From Bin87 sp965243255 (GTDB taxonomy: Bacteria; Chloroflexota; Dehalococcoidia; Lucifugimonadales; UBA3495), in assembly GCA_965243255.1 (NCBI GenBank), contig CBDEUH010000004.1, forward strand, positions 2,542,001 through 2,606,000: 64,000 nt of DNA, written 5' to 3'. Positions 1 to 8,470 of the stretch are shown piece by piece. The translations under genes and the position numbers were made by a program. Position 1 is the stretch's first letter. Every line of letters begins with the position of its first letter. Under the pieces are notes generated by a model that was given only the letters and a program-made list of their open reading frames with translations, searched no databases and was not told the origin of the DNA.

Positions 1-696
1 GCTGATCCACTGCACCATGGGCGGCGTGCGGATGATGCGGTCGCACAGGTCGCGGGTGGCCTGCTCCAATTCCTCGGAGGGAACCAGGTAGTTGAGCAGG
101 CCCCACTCGTACGCGCGCTGGGCGTCCAGGTGGCCGGTGTAGGCGAACTCCAGGGCGCGGCCCAAACCCACCATCTTGGGCAGGTAGTAGCTGCCGCCGT
201 TCTCCATAATCTGGCCCAGTTGCTGGTAGCCGATGAAGCGGGTGTTCTCGCAGCCCAGGCGGATGTCGCAGTGCAGCGCCATGTCCATGCCGGAACCGAC
301 GGCGGGGCCGTTGACCATGGCGATGGTGGGCTTGCGGACTTGGGAGATGTCCCGGTGCAGCTTGGTGAAGCCGTGGTAGAAGTGCTCGCGGGCCGCGTCA
401 GGGCCGGGCTGGGTGCCCCGGTTGCCGATGAAATTCTCGCCGGTTACGGACGGGTCGTTGTCGCGACGCATATCCGCGCCGGAGCAGAAGCCGCGGCCCA
501 TGCCGGTGAGCACGATAACTCGCACGTTGGGGTCGTCGTCGCCGGCCCGCATGTACTCACCGACCTTGGCCACGGTGCCGTTCTCCTCGGAGGAGCCGAT
601 GAGGGCGTTCATCCGCTCGGGACGGTTGAACTTGATCCAGAGGATTCCCGAATCCTCGGGTTCGTAGAGCAGGTAGGGCACCAGGTTGGGCGGCAT
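1..696 (-). CDS. Enoyl-CoA hydratase/isomerase family protein, C-terminus cut by window edge
   Basis: Reading the minus strand from the ATG at 696 gives 232 open codons that run off the window start, so the C-terminus is missing. The crotonase fold is clear: an N-terminal NRPERMNAL segment, the first oxyanion-hole region RGFCSGADMR near residue 75, and the second, NGPAVGSGMDMALHCDIR, near residue 135. It should hydrate or isomerise an acyl-CoA in the cytoplasm. GAGGAGAAACC lies just upstream as a ribosome binding site. The SDR gene upstream ends 11 bases away, so the two are probably co-transcribed. The exact substrate cannot be told. Confidence 0.88.
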   Translation of the reverse strand, partial: MPPNLVPYLLYEPEDSGILWIKFNRPERMNALIGSSEENGTVAKVGEYMRAGDDDPNVRVIVLTGMGRGFCSGADMRRDNDPSVTGENFIGNRGTQPGPDAAREHFYHGFTKLHRDISQVRKPTIAMVNGPAVGSGMDMALHCDIRLGCENTRFIGYQQLGQIMENGGSYYLPKMVGLGRALEFAYTGHLDAQRAYEWGLLNYLVPSEELEQATRDLCDRIIRTPPMVQWIS

Positions 697-707
697 GGGT
701 TTCTCCT

Positions 708-1460
708 CTATTGCGCGGTGCGGCCGCCGTCGATGACGACCTCGGAGCCGGTGACGAAGGACGACTCGTCGCTGGCGAGGTAGAGCACTCCGTAGGCGAT
801 TTCTATGGGTTGGCCGACGCGTCCCAGAGGAACGCGACCCACTTGGGCGGCGACCCTGACCTCGTCCTCGGGCGTCGTGCCGAGCATGGGGGTTTGCACC
901 GGGCCGGGATGCACGGAGTTGCAGCGGATGCCTGCGGCGGCGTACTGGACGGCGGTGGACTTGGTGAACAGGCGCACGGCTCCCTTGCTGGCGGCGTAGG
1001 CTCCCGAGGTGCCGGGAGCCGGCGCGATGCCGGCGCCGGAAGATATGTTGACGATGGAGCCGCCGCCGGCCTCCCGCATCGCGGGTATCACCTCCCGGAT
1101 GCCCAGGAACACGCCCTTGACGTTGATGTCCATGGTGCGGTCCCACTGTACTGCGGTCAGGTCTTCGATGCCGCCCCTGGTGGAGATGCCGGCGTTGTTG
1201 ACCAGGATGTCCAGCTTGCCGAACCGAGATACCGCGGCTGCAACGGCGTTGTGCCAGTCGTCCTCGTTGGTAACGTCCAGGTGGACGAAGAGGCATTCGG
1301 CGCCGGTCTCGTTGATGGCGGCTTCGGTCTGGCGGCCTTCGGCATCCAGCACGTCGCCGATGACGACCTTCGCGCCCTCGCGGGCAAACAGCCGGGCCTC
1401 CTCGGCGCCCATGCCGCGCGCGCCGCCGCTAATCAGGGCTACCTTGTTCTGCAGCCGCAT
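708..1460 (-). CDS. SDR family NAD(P)-dependent oxidoreductase
   Basis: A 250-residue classical short-chain dehydrogenase/reductase. It has the Rossmann nucleotide-binding motif GGARGMG near residue 11, NNAG near residue 87, and the catalytic Ser and YAASK (Tyr and Lys) near residues 140-158. The closing FVTGSEVVIDGG segment is typical. I chose the ATG at 1460 over an upstream possibility at 1499 because AGGAGG (complement at 1467-1472) sits six bases before it and the protein then starts right at the Rossmann fold. Its first 32 bases overlap the 3' end of the Uma2 gene, which suggests translational coupling. The substrate is unknown; an alcohol or hydroxyacyl compound is plausible beside an enoyl-CoA hydratase. 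Confidence 0.9.
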   Translation of the reverse strand: MRLQNKVALISGGARGMGAEEARLFAREGAKVVIGDVLDAEGRQTEAAINETGAECLFVHLDVTNEDDWHNAVAAAVSRFGKLDILVNNAGISTRGGIEDLTAVQWDRTMDINVKGVFLGIREVIPAMREAGGGSIVNISSGAGIAPAPGTSGAYAASKGAVRLFTKSTAVQYAAAGIRCNSVHPGPVQTPMLGTTPEDEVRVAAQVGRVPLGRVGQPIEIAYGVLYLASDESSFVTGSEVVIDGGRTAQ

Positions 1461-2157
1461 TTTCGGCCTCCTGCTGTTCAGTATCTGCGAATAAGTCAAA
1501 GATTCGCTCCCTTACCGCAAAACGGAAGCCGGGCAGCACGTCGTCGCCGTCAATATATTCAGGGTCGTGCAACGGTTCCGGCTCCTGACCAGGGCGGAAC
1601 TTGATGACGGTGCGTGTTTCGGCGTCGATGAACCACGCCAGACGGGTGCCGTGCTGCAGGAACAGGTCAATCTTGTTGAGCAGCTCGGCATTGCTGTTGG
1701 AGGGGGATTTTATCTCGGCGATGAAATCGGGCGCTATACGCGGAAAAGGATAGTTTTCCGGCAACTCTAGCTCGTGCATCCTTTCTTCTCGAATCCAGGC
1801 GGCATCCGGCCCAAAGCGCGAACCGTCCGGCAGGACGAAGCAGCTGGTGGAACCGAGCGCAACTCCATCGTTCTCGTCAGCCCAATTTAACAAAGCGCCG
1901 GCCAGTCGCAGTTCGTACGCAGCACCGTAGTAGTTGACGGGTTCCCGAATCATCAGGTGCCCCGTGCCGGAAATTTCGTACTCTGCCATATCCGAATTCC
2001 GTTCTGCGAAAGCCTCAAACCATTCGTCCAGGTCAGCATCGTCCAACGACTTGCCGAACTCAGCCAGGGGAATGGCTATCGTGCCTGGCCATCGCGGCGC
2101 TGCCGGCCTGGAATGGACGGGGGGTCCCGCCGGCTGCGGTTGCGTTGCGGTGGTCAT
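1429..2157 (-). CDS. Uma2 family endonuclease
   Basis: A 242-residue protein of the Uma2/DUF820 family, a PD-(D/E)XK nuclease-like fold that is widespread in cyanobacteria and Chloroflexi and of unsettled role. Visible signatures are FGPDAAWI (catalytic Asp region), PDFIAEIKSPS (the ExK-type core) and the following LLNKIDLFLQHGTRLAWFID. The reading frame stays open upstream to 2331, but the ATG at 2157 has a good GAGGGAAAG site and leaves a clean 13-base gap after the preceding gene. The C-terminus has a charged glutamate- and glutamine-rich tail. It may be a stand-alone nuclease or a domesticated element gene. Confidence 0.85.
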   Translation of the reverse strand: MTTATQPQPAGPPVHSRPAAPRWPGTIAIPLAEFGKSLDDADLDEWFEAFAERNSDMAEYEISGTGHLMIREPVNYYGAAYELRLAGALLNWADENDGVALGSTSCFVLPDGSRFGPDAAWIREERMHELELPENYPFPRIAPDFIAEIKSPSNSNAELLNKIDLFLQHGTRLAWFIDAETRTVIKFRPGQEPEPLHDPEYIDGDDVLPGFRFAVRERIFDLFADTEQQEAENAAAEQGSPD

Positions 2158-2170
2158 AACTTTCCCTCGG

Positions 2171-2602
2171 TTAGCCCGCGTCCGTCGAGTAGTCCCAAGA
2201 GCGGATGCGATGGGGCGATACCTTGATGTATGCGGCGCCCGGGCGCGCCTCGGTGGGCAGCTCGGCCTCAGCGACGCCGCGCAGCCGGGCGGCCTCGCGG
2301 GCGTAGCGGAGGAACTCATCGGGGTCGTCAATGACGGTGGCGTTGCCCTGGATCATCAGCCCCTTGATGTCCTGCCGGGTGCTGCCGCTCTCAATCATCA
2401 GGCTGACCCTGGGGTTGTAGCGGATGTTGCGTATCTTGAGGGTGTTGTTGCGAACGCCCAGCAGGATGTCGTCGCCCAGCCGGAAGTAACCGGTGGGCAC
2501 GGTGTGGGGGAACCCGTCCGGGCCGACGGTGGTGAGGGCGATCCAGCCCGGCTTGCTGTCCAGGAAGTCGTGGGCTTCCTGGGACGTCATACGGCGTGGC
2601 AT
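2171..2602 (-). CDS. Pyridoxamine 5'-phosphate oxidase family (FMN/F420 split-barrel) protein
   Basis: A 143-residue split beta-barrel flavin-binding protein. The order of segments, GWIALTTVGPDGFPHTVP then ILLGVRNNTLKIRNI then PRVSLMIESG, is that of the PPOX-class proteins found in Actinobacteria and Chloroflexi, many of which use F420 or FMN to reduce small substrates. The ATG at 2602 lies 11 bases after the EthD-like gene, so the two are probably one transcript. Which cofactor it uses cannot be read from sequence alone. Confidence 0.8.
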   Translation of the reverse strand: MPRRMTSQEAHDFLDSKPGWIALTTVGPDGFPHTVPTGYFRLGDDILLGVRNNTLKIRNIRYNPRVSLMIESGSTRQDIKGLMIQGNATVIDDPDEFLRYAREAARLRGVAEAELPTEARPGAAYIKVSPHRIRSWDYSTDAG

Positions 2603-2613
2603 GGTGGTGGCTC

Positions 2614-3288
2614 CTAGAACGCGCGGGGCGGCAGGATGCGGCGGTACACGCCGGGTGAGCCGTGGGCGTGTCCGTAGCTGCCGCCGATGTACTCGTGCAT
2701 CCGGTCCTGCTTGCGCTGATTCTCCCAGGCGACGGTTTCCGGCACCTTTTCGTGCTCGAACTCGTACATGGTGAGGTACTTGGGGCTGCCCTGGACCACG
2801 TGGTAGCGGCGCACGTGCAGACAGCCGGGGATCTGCAGATTGGCCGGCGTGCGCTCGTTGTCGTAGTAGTAGTTGTACTTCTCTTCGATGTCCGCCGGCA
2901 CGTCCATGCGGCCGATTTGCAGGGCGGGCGCCATGCCCCGGCCCATGACGTGGTCGTCGTTTTCCGCCGGGTAAATCTGGGTGCAGACCAGGCGCTGCGT
3001 GCCGCGTCCCACCACGTTGGGCGACATACGCCTGGTCCAGTCGGTGGGGTTTTCGCTCATGCGCCGGTACTCGGGGGTTTGCAGCGCGTCCGCCGACTCC
3101 AGCTCGTACACGGCCAGGTAGCGGGGGCCGCCGCGCAGGGCTTCGTAGCGGGCGCCGTCCAGGAATCCGGGCGCGCTCAGTCGCTCGGGGACGTGTTCTT
3201 CGTTGTACCAGGCGTTGAACTCGGCGTCGTTCTTCACGTCAACGTCAGCATAGACGACCAGCAGGGCCGTACCTTTTCTCTTTGCCAT
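2614..3288 (-). CDS. EthD-like dimeric alpha-beta barrel protein, two tandem domains
   Basis: A 224-residue protein built from two similar halves. Each carries an AEFNAWYNEEHVPERL or EEKYNYYYDNERTPANL helix followed by a PGFLDGARY or PGCLHVRRY strand and an YLAVYELE or YLTMYEFE strand. This is the ferredoxin-like dimeric alpha/beta barrel pattern of EthD and related proteins, which often act beside oxygenases or dehydrogenases in degradative pathways. Having both halves in one chain would let a monomer form the barrel. It is the first gene of the minus-strand run from 3288 to 1. The actual reaction is unknown. Confidence 0.7.
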   Translation of the reverse strand: MAKRKGTALLVVYADVDVKNDAEFNAWYNEEHVPERLSAPGFLDGARYEALRGGPRYLAVYELESADALQTPEYRRMSENPTDWTRRMSPNVVGRGTQRLVCTQIYPAENDDHVMGRGMAPALQIGRMDVPADIEEKYNYYYDNERTPANLQIPGCLHVRRYHVVQGSPKYLTMYEFEHEKVPETVAWENQRKQDRMHEYIGGSYGHAHGSPGVYRRILPPRAF

Positions 3289-3425
3289 AGCGCCACCTCT
3301 CTTGTGGCGTCATTAAAGCACAATACGGGAAGCGATGGGTAGCGGGGTATCAAATGCCCGCGCACTGCGAATGTGGTACATTCATGGCGGAGCGAACATC
3401 ATCCCGTTAGGGGGCAAAATCTGCG

Positions 3426-3803
3426 ATGGGCATCTTTTTCACCACCGTTCAGGTGGGCAACCTTGAGGGCGGCGACCAGGAGGAAGTACAGGCGGTAGTT
3501 GACACCGGCGCGTCGGACTCAATGTTTCCGGCCTCCCTGCTGGAATACCTCCACGTGCATCCCCGCTCGCAGGTTGATTACGTCCTTGCCGACGGCAGCG
3601 AGGTTACCTACGGACGCGGCCAGGCGCGCATCAGCATCGACGACCGGGATGGGATCTGCCCGGTTATTTTCGGGCCGGAGGGCGACGATAACTGCCTCAT
3701 TGGCGCAACCACGCTGCAAATCTTGATGTTCACGGTGGATTCGGCCAACGAAACGCTGATACCCACCAGACGGGGCAGACTGGGCTACGGCGGCAATCTG
3801 TAA
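3426..3803 (+). CDS. Retropepsin-like clan AA aspartic protease
   Basis: A 125-residue single-domain aspartic protease. The active-site motif VVDTGASDS lies near residue 29, a flap-like YGRGQARISI near residue 65, and the hydrophobic LIGATTLQIL near residue 92 corresponds to the conserved ILG element. Such proteins dimerise to make one active site, as retroviral proteases do. A possible extended -10 (TGGTACATT, 3374-3382) lies upstream. It is transcribed away from the EthD-like gene and followed after 47 bases by a jelly-roll gene. Bacterial homologues often sit beside small antitoxin-like genes; no such partner is seen next to this copy. The substrate is unknown. Confidence 0.8.
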   Translation: MGIFFTTVQVGNLEGGDQEEVQAVVDTGASDSMFPASLLEYLHVHPRSQVDYVLADGSEVTYGRGQARISIDDRDGICPVIFGPEGDDNCLIGATTLQILMFTVDSANETLIPTRRGRLGYGGNL

Positions 3804-3850
3804 GTCACCGGGGCCATACGGGCAAGCACACAAGCAAGGGGTACGACGAA

Positions 3851-4363
3851 ATGCCAAGAGCAACCATCAATATTGGGGAACCGGACGGGCAGGCCATCAT
3901 GGGGTCGGTGTGGCGCTATGCCGTGGGTTACATTCCGGGGCAGGAGAACGGCGGACTGGTGGCGGAAGCCACGGGCGGCAGTCCGGCGCGGCTGGCCGAT
4001 TACGACGATTCGGGCTGGGAAATCTGCCACGACCTGCCGGGGCGGGTATCCGGCGGGTTCACCTTCGCCTGGTATCGCACCACCATCACCATCCCGGACA
4101 CGGTGGCCGGGCAGCCCACCAGCGGGATGCGGGTGCAGTTCGAGACCTGCGTGGACGACTACGGCGAAATCTGGGTTGACGGCGAGTGCAACCGGGACCG
4201 GGGCGTCGTGCAGGGCTTCAACGTGTCCATGCGGACGCCGGTAACCACCGACGCCCAGCCGGGGAACCAGCACACCATCGCGGTGCTGGCGGTCAACGGG
4301 CCGCTGGGCGATCCCTTCGGCACCGTGTTCATCCGCTACGCCCAGCTCGGCTTTGAGTGGTAA
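3851..4363 (+). CDS. Galactose-binding-like jelly-roll domain protein
   Basis: A 170-residue protein that looks like the sugar-binding jelly-roll domain of family 2 glycoside hydrolases, standing alone without a catalytic domain. The pattern DYDDSGWEICHDLP, FAWYRTTITIP, VQFETCVDDYGEIWVDG and HTIAVLAVNGP is typical of that fold. In some proteins such domains accompany SMP-30/gluconolactonase modules, but none follows here; an alpha/beta hydrolase gene starts five bases downstream. There is no signal peptide. A carbohydrate-binding or accessory role is possible but unproven. Confidence 0.6.
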   Translation: MPRATINIGEPDGQAIMGSVWRYAVGYIPGQENGGLVAEATGGSPARLADYDDSGWEICHDLPGRVSGGFTFAWYRTTITIPDTVAGQPTSGMRVQFETCVDDYGEIWVDGECNRDRGVVQGFNVSMRTPVTTDAQPGNQHTIAVLAVNGPLGDPFGTVFIRYAQLGFEW

Positions 4364-4367
4364 CCAT

Positions 4368-5141
4368 ATGGTCGCCGTTGATTATTCCGTGCTGGACAGC
4401 CTGCAGGCGTCCGGCTCGTCCTTCTACCCCCGCCGGCACTGGACGGAGACGCCGGAGGGGGCCATTGACTACGCCATCACGGTTGATGACGGCGTGCAGC
4501 TATCCTGCCGATTCTTTGCCGTGGGGCGGGAAAACCCCACCGTGCTGTTCTTCTACGGCAACGGCGAAACGGCGGCCGGCTACGATACCGTCGCGCCGTT
4601 CTATAACCGCATCGGCGCCAACTTTTTCGTGGTTGATTACCGGGGTTACGGAGCGTCTGGCGGTTCGCCGGCGTTCAATCCCATGCTCTCGGACGCCCGC
4701 AAGGCGCTGGACTGGCTGCGGGGAACGATGCAGGAGCTGCGCTTCACCGGGCCGCTGTACGTGATGGGCCGCTCGATGGGTCGCCACAGCGCCTTTGAGC
4801 TGGCGGCGTCCGAAGGGGAGCGCATCGACGGCGTGATCATCGAGAGCGGCCGGCCGAACCTGGGCCGGTTCACCATGGGGCTGGATGATGAGGCGGCGCA
4901 GGCGTTGGAAGACGCCTACCACGCCAAGGTCTATTCCATCAACATCCCCACGCTGGTGATTCACGGGCAGATGGACGAAACGGCGCCCCTCGCCGACGCC
5001 ATCGCCATGCACGACAACATCCAGGCGGAGCACAAGCACCTGGTCATCATCCCCGCGGCCGGGCACAACGACCTGATGTACGTGGGCTTCCGTCAGTACT
5101 TTGAGGCGATACGCCGGTTTATTGTGCGGTACGCCGGTTAG
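4368..5141 (+). CDS. Alpha/beta hydrolase
   Basis: A 257-residue serine hydrolase. The nucleophile elbow GRSMGR (Ser near residue 139), the acid in HGQMDETAP near residue 208 and the His in AAGHNDL near residue 232 make a complete catalytic triad. VLFFYGNGET near residue 60 is the oxyanion-hole strand. The frame extends to a TTG at 4353 inside the previous gene, but the ATG at 4368 just after that stop is the better start. The 3' end overlaps the convergent antitoxin gene by four bases. There is no export signal. Esterase, lipase-like or lactonase activity cannot be distinguished. Confidence 0.85.
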   Translation: MVAVDYSVLDSLQASGSSFYPRRHWTETPEGAIDYAITVDDGVQLSCRFFAVGRENPTVLFFYGNGETAAGYDTVAPFYNRIGANFFVVDYRGYGASGGSPAFNPMLSDARKALDWLRGTMQELRFTGPLYVMGRSMGRHSAFELAASEGERIDGVIIESGRPNLGRFTMGLDDEAAQALEDAYHAKVYSINIPTLVIHGQMDETAPLADAIAMHDNIQAEHKHLVIIPAAGHNDLMYVGFRQYFEAIRRFIVRYAG

Positions 5142-5491
5142 ACCAAATCGTCCAGGTCAACCCGCAAAGCACGGGCGATGGCGGCCAGGGTTTTGGCGGA
5201 GCCGGAGCGTTCACCGCGTTCAATCTGCGACAGGTACACTGGATTGATGCCGACCGTTTCGGCCAGTTGATGTTGCGTCAGGCCTCGATAGTTGCGATAG
5301 ACCTGGACCGGGTTCTGGCCGGCCAGGAGCCTCTCCACTATGTCGCGGGGGAATGCCTCTTCGTCCTCCGTCAGGGCCGTTTCAAACAGGGCCTCGTCGC
5401 TGGGCGACAGTTCAATGTACTGCTGCCAGGGAATTACTGCGAACGCGGGGTTGCCCGCGCCGTCGCGAATGATTTGGAGGTCGGCCATCAT
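5138..5491 (-). CDS. XRE-family helix-turn-helix antitoxin
   Basis: A 117-residue protein whose C-terminal half (residues 62-117) is an XRE/Cro helix-turn-helix: LTQHQLAETVGINPVYLSQI then ERGERSGSAKTLAAIARAL. The N-terminal half, with PWQQYIEL and an acidic stretch, is probably the part that binds and neutralises the toxin. It starts six bases after the RelE-like gene, giving the toxin-first order seen in many RelE/HigB-type pairs. It probably binds its own promoter just upstream of the toxin gene. Confidence 0.85.
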   Translation of the reverse strand: MMADLQIIRDGAGNPAFAVIPWQQYIELSPSDEALFETALTEDEEAFPRDIVERLLAGQNPVQVYRNYRGLTQHQLAETVGINPVYLSQIERGERSGSAKTLAAIARALRVDLDDLV

Positions 5492-5497
5492 ACGCTC

Positions 5498-5761
5498 CTA
5501 TGGTCGATAGGCGTCGCCTCTTGGGGCGATGCGCAGAATTTCGATGTGTCGTGCCGTGTCGTCGCGCTGGTAGATGACCCGGATGCCGCCTACCCGGAGG
5601 CGGAAGCCCGGTTGCCCGACCAGGGGCGCGACGTCCATGTCTCGACGGTCTGGCTCATGGGCAAGGCTATCGATGGCTGCCAGGATGCGTTGGGATTGAG
5701 CCGGTGGCATCCGGCGCAGGGCTTTCACGGCCTGTTTGCGAAACGTCAACCGGTACGACAT
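5498..5761 (-). CDS. RelE/ParE-family toxin
   Basis: An 87-residue RelE/ParE-superfamily toxin. Its pattern is LTFRKQAVKALRRMP, QRILAAIDSL, an LRVGGIRVIYQ core strand and a closing RIAPRGDAYR. Members cleave mRNA on the ribosome or poison gyrase; this one is closer in look to RelE. Two in-frame ATGs lie at 5767 and 5761. I prefer 5761 because a consensus TATAAT at 5768-5773 would place transcription start exactly on that A, giving a leaderless message. The antitoxin gene follows after six bases. Confidence 0.85.
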   Translation of the reverse strand: MSYRLTFRKQAVKALRRMPPAQSQRILAAIDSLAHEPDRRDMDVAPLVGQPGFRLRVGGIRVIYQRDDTARHIEILRIAPRGDAYRP

Positions 5762-5767
5762 AACCAT

Positions 5768-5773
5768 ATTATA
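5768..5773 (-). promoter_or_regulatory. -10 element of the toxin-antitoxin promoter
   Basis: The minus strand reads TATAAT, a perfect -10 hexamer. With normal spacing the start point falls at 5761, the A of the preferred toxin ATG. No clear -35 is visible. Confidence 0.45.
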
Positions 5774-5782
5774 GCGTACGGC

Positions 5783-5810
5783 TTTACTTGCGCCGGCCTT
5801 TGGCTATAGT
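5783..5810 (+). promoter_or_regulatory. Candidate promoter of the amidohydrolase gene
   Basis: TTTACT at 5783-5788, a 16-base spacer and TATAGT at 5805-5810 resemble a sigma-70 promoter. It lies back-to-back with the toxin promoter and would leave a leader of about 100 bases before the ATG at 5916. Confidence 0.35.
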
Positions 5811-5915
5811 ACAACGTCTTCAAGCGGATGATCGGCACCTCATTGTGCGGTACGCTGTGGGGTGACGCTGCTGTGTTAGGATTGGGCGGCAACCCCACGG
5901 TATGGAGGCTCTGTT

Positions 5916-6929
5916 ATGCCCTACGGAGACAACGACTGGCTGGCTCTGACCACCGAACCCACCCTGGAACCCGAGCTGCCCATCTGCGACGCTCATCACC
6001 ACTTTTGGGACTTTCGCTCGGAACGGGTTCCCTACCATCGCTATTTGCTGCACGAGCTGGCGGCGGACGTCAACAGCGGACACAACGTGCGCTCCACCGT
6101 GTTCCTGGAGGCCCGCTCCATGTACCGCCCTGACGGTCCGGAGGAGCTGCGTCCGGTGGGCGAGGTTGAGTTCGTGCAGGGCCTGGCCGCGGCCAGCGCC
6201 ACCGGACTCTACGGCCCGACCCGAGCGGCGGCCGCCATCGTCGGACACGCCAACCTGAACCTGGGCGGCGACGTGGCGCGCGTCCTGGACGCATTGCAGG
6301 CCGCCAGCCCCAACCGCTTCCGCGGCATCCGCCACAACACGGGCTGGGACCCGCATCCCGAGGTGGAGAGCCGCAGCGTGCAGGGTCAGCTGGCCGACGC
6401 TACCTTTCGGGCCGGGGCGCAGGTTCTGGCCCAGCGCGGGCTGGCCTACGACAACGTGATCTATTTCCCGCAGCTGGGCGAGCTGGCCGACTTCGCCAAC
6501 GCCGTGCCCGACCTGACCATCGTGTCCAACCACATCGGCGGTCTGATGCGCATCGGCCCCTACGCCAACCGGGACGACGAGGTGATGCCGGAGTGGCGGG
6601 ATGGCATCGCCAGGCTGGCCCAGTGTCCCAACGTGGTGATGAAACTGGGCGGCGTGGGCCAGCCGCGCTACGGCTTCGACTGGCACACCAGGGCCCAGCC
6701 CATCGGCTCCGAGGAGCTGGCGGAGGCCATGGGGCCGCTGATGCACTACTGCATCGAGCAGTTTGGGCCGGAGCGGTGCCTGTTCGAGAGCAACTTCCCG
6801 CCGGACAAGGTGTCGTACTCGTACAACGTGATGTACAACGCTTTCAAGCGGATGACGGCCGGCTATTCGGCCAGCGAGCGGGCTGCCATGTTCCACGACA
6901 ACGCGGTGCGGGTGTACCGGATTGAGTAG
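5916..6929 (+). CDS. Amidohydrolase family protein (COG3618-type TIM barrel)
   Basis: A 337-residue amidohydrolase-2 family protein. The N-terminal metal-binding motif CDAHHHFWDF near residue 25, HANLNLG near residue 107, SNHIGG near residue 205 and the C-terminal FESNFPPDK near residue 287 match the 2-pyrone-4,6-dicarboxylate lactonase/L-rhamnono-lactonase-like group, which hydrolyses lactones or amides. GGAGG lies ten bases before the ATG. The convergent GMC oxidoreductase gene ends two bases after it. The substrate is not predictable; an aromatic or sugar-lactone intermediate is likely. Confidence 0.85.
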   Translation: MPYGDNDWLALTTEPTLEPELPICDAHHHFWDFRSERVPYHRYLLHELAADVNSGHNVRSTVFLEARSMYRPDGPEELRPVGEVEFVQGLAAASATGLYGPTRAAAAIVGHANLNLGGDVARVLDALQAASPNRFRGIRHNTGWDPHPEVESRSVQGQLADATFRAGAQVLAQRGLAYDNVIYFPQLGELADFANAVPDLTIVSNHIGGLMRIGPYANRDDEVMPEWRDGIARLAQCPNVVMKLGGVGQPRYGFDWHTRAQPIGSEELAEAMGPLMHYCIEQFGPERCLFESNFPPDKVSYSYNVMYNAFKRMTAGYSASERAAMFHDNAVRVYRIE

Positions 6930-6931
6930 CG

Positions 6932-8458
6932 TCAGCCCTGCCGGATGAAATCGGCGACGCGCTCGGCCATCATGATGATGGTGGCGTTGGTGTTGGCCCG
7001 CACGATGTCGGGCATGGCGGCGGCATCAATGACGCGCAGGCCGGCCAGACCGTGCACGTTGCAATACTGGTCCACCACCGCCAGCGGGTCGGACGCCGGG
7101 CCCATCTTGCAGGTAACCGAGGAGTGGCCGGCGATGCCGGCGTTCTGCTGCAGCCAGGCGTCCAGCGCGGCGTCGTCGGCGAGGTCGTCGTCGGTGGGCG
7201 ACAGCCGCTCCGCCAGCAGGTCGGCGAAGGCCGGATGCTCGAAGATGGCCACGGTGCGTCGCACGGCGTCGCGGAACCGGGCGGTATCCCGTTCGTCGGT
7301 GAGAAACCGGAAATCCAGGTGGGGTTGCACCGACACGTCGGCGGAGGTGAGGGTCAGCAGCCCTTCGCTGTAGGGGTATTCCAGGCGGCAGCCGATGCGG
7401 ATGTTGGGCGCGTCCCGGCTTTCGGGGTAGGACGTGGTGGGCTGCACCTGCACGTCGTTGCGCATCGGCGAACCGGCGGCGGTGAACCGCAGGCCGACCT
7501 GGTTGCGGGGCGCGTCGGGCGCCAGCCGATGGCCCGGCTGGGAGCGGTACACTATGGAAACCGAGGGGTGATTCTTCATGCTGCGGCCGACGCCGGGCAG
7601 GTCGTGAATCACGTCGATGCCCAACGGCTCCAGTTCCGTGGCCGGCCCGACGCCGGACAGCATCAGCAGCTGGGGCGAGGCGATGGCGCCGGCGCTGAGG
7701 ATGATTTCGTCTCCCTCAATCGTGAAAGCCTCGCCGCCGCTTTCGACCTCCACACCGGCAGCTCGCCGGCTGTCCAACACGATGCGCCGGGCCAGCACGT
7801 CGGGGCGGATGGTCAGGTTGAGGCGATGGCGGCAGGCGTCCAGGTAGGTTATGGCGGTGCTCATGCGCACGCCGCCGGGGTTGTTCAGGGGCATCGCGCC
7901 GACGCCGGTAGCCTCCGGGTGGTTCAGGTCCGGGTCGTCGGGGAAGCCGGCGTCCCGGCAGGCCTGGTAGAAAGCCGCCTGCAGGGGTAGCCAGTCGTCC
8001 CGGCGGTGCCGCCACACCGGGATGGGGCCGTCGGAGCCGTGGAAGTCGTCGCGAATATCGGCGTCGTTTTCCAGCCGGCGGAAGTAGGGCAGGGTCTGCT
8101 GGTAGCTCCACGCGTCGTTGCCGGCGGCGGCCCAGCCGTCGAAGTCCTCGGGCAGGCCGCGCAGCAGGATTTGGTGGTTGATGGCGCTGCTGCCGCCGGT
8201 TACCTTGCCCCGGGCGACGTGGATCGGGCGCGGGTTCTGGGGCGTGGACTGGCCGACGAAAGACCAGTTGTGGGCCGCGCCCTCCTCGGAGGCGGTCTGG
8301 TTCAGGTCGTGCTTGAGCTCGGCGGGCAGCAGCTCCGGGTCGGGATAATCCGGCCCGGCCTCCAACAGCAGCACGGAACGGCCAGCGTCTGCCGACAGGC
8401 GGTTAGCCAGCACGCAGCCGGCGGAACCGGCGCCGATGATGATGACGTCGTATTTCAT
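6932..8458 (-). CDS. GMC family FAD-dependent oxidoreductase (choline dehydrogenase-like)
   Basis: A 508-residue full-length GMC oxidoreductase. It has the FAD-binding VIIIGAGSAGCVLANRL at the N-terminus, the first GMC signature around GKVTGGSSAINHQILLRG near residue 85 and the second, GAIASPQLLMLSGVGP, near residue 256. The C-terminal active-site pair is the His in AGHSSVTCKMG and the Asn in NTNATIIMMAERVADF. It should oxidise an alcohol to an aldehyde or ketone in the cytoplasm. It is a single gene between a convergent amidohydrolase and a PaREP1-like gene. Choline itself is only one possible substrate. Confidence 0.92.
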   Translation of the reverse strand: MKYDVIIIGAGSAGCVLANRLSADAGRSVLLLEAGPDYPDPELLPAELKHDLNQTASEEGAAHNWSFVGQSTPQNPRPIHVARGKVTGGSSAINHQILLRGLPEDFDGWAAAGNDAWSYQQTLPYFRRLENDADIRDDFHGSDGPIPVWRHRRDDWLPLQAAFYQACRDAGFPDDPDLNHPEATGVGAMPLNNPGGVRMSTAITYLDACRHRLNLTIRPDVLARRIVLDSRRAAGVEVESGGEAFTIEGDEIILSAGAIASPQLLMLSGVGPATELEPLGIDVIHDLPGVGRSMKNHPSVSIVYRSQPGHRLAPDAPRNQVGLRFTAAGSPMRNDVQVQPTTSYPESRDAPNIRIGCRLEYPYSEGLLTLTSADVSVQPHLDFRFLTDERDTARFRDAVRRTVAIFEHPAFADLLAERLSPTDDDLADDAALDAWLQQNAGIAGHSSVTCKMGPASDPLAVVDQYCNVHGLAGLRVIDAAAMPDIVRANTNATIIMMAERVADFIRQG

Positions 8459-8470
8459 GGGAGTTTTGCC

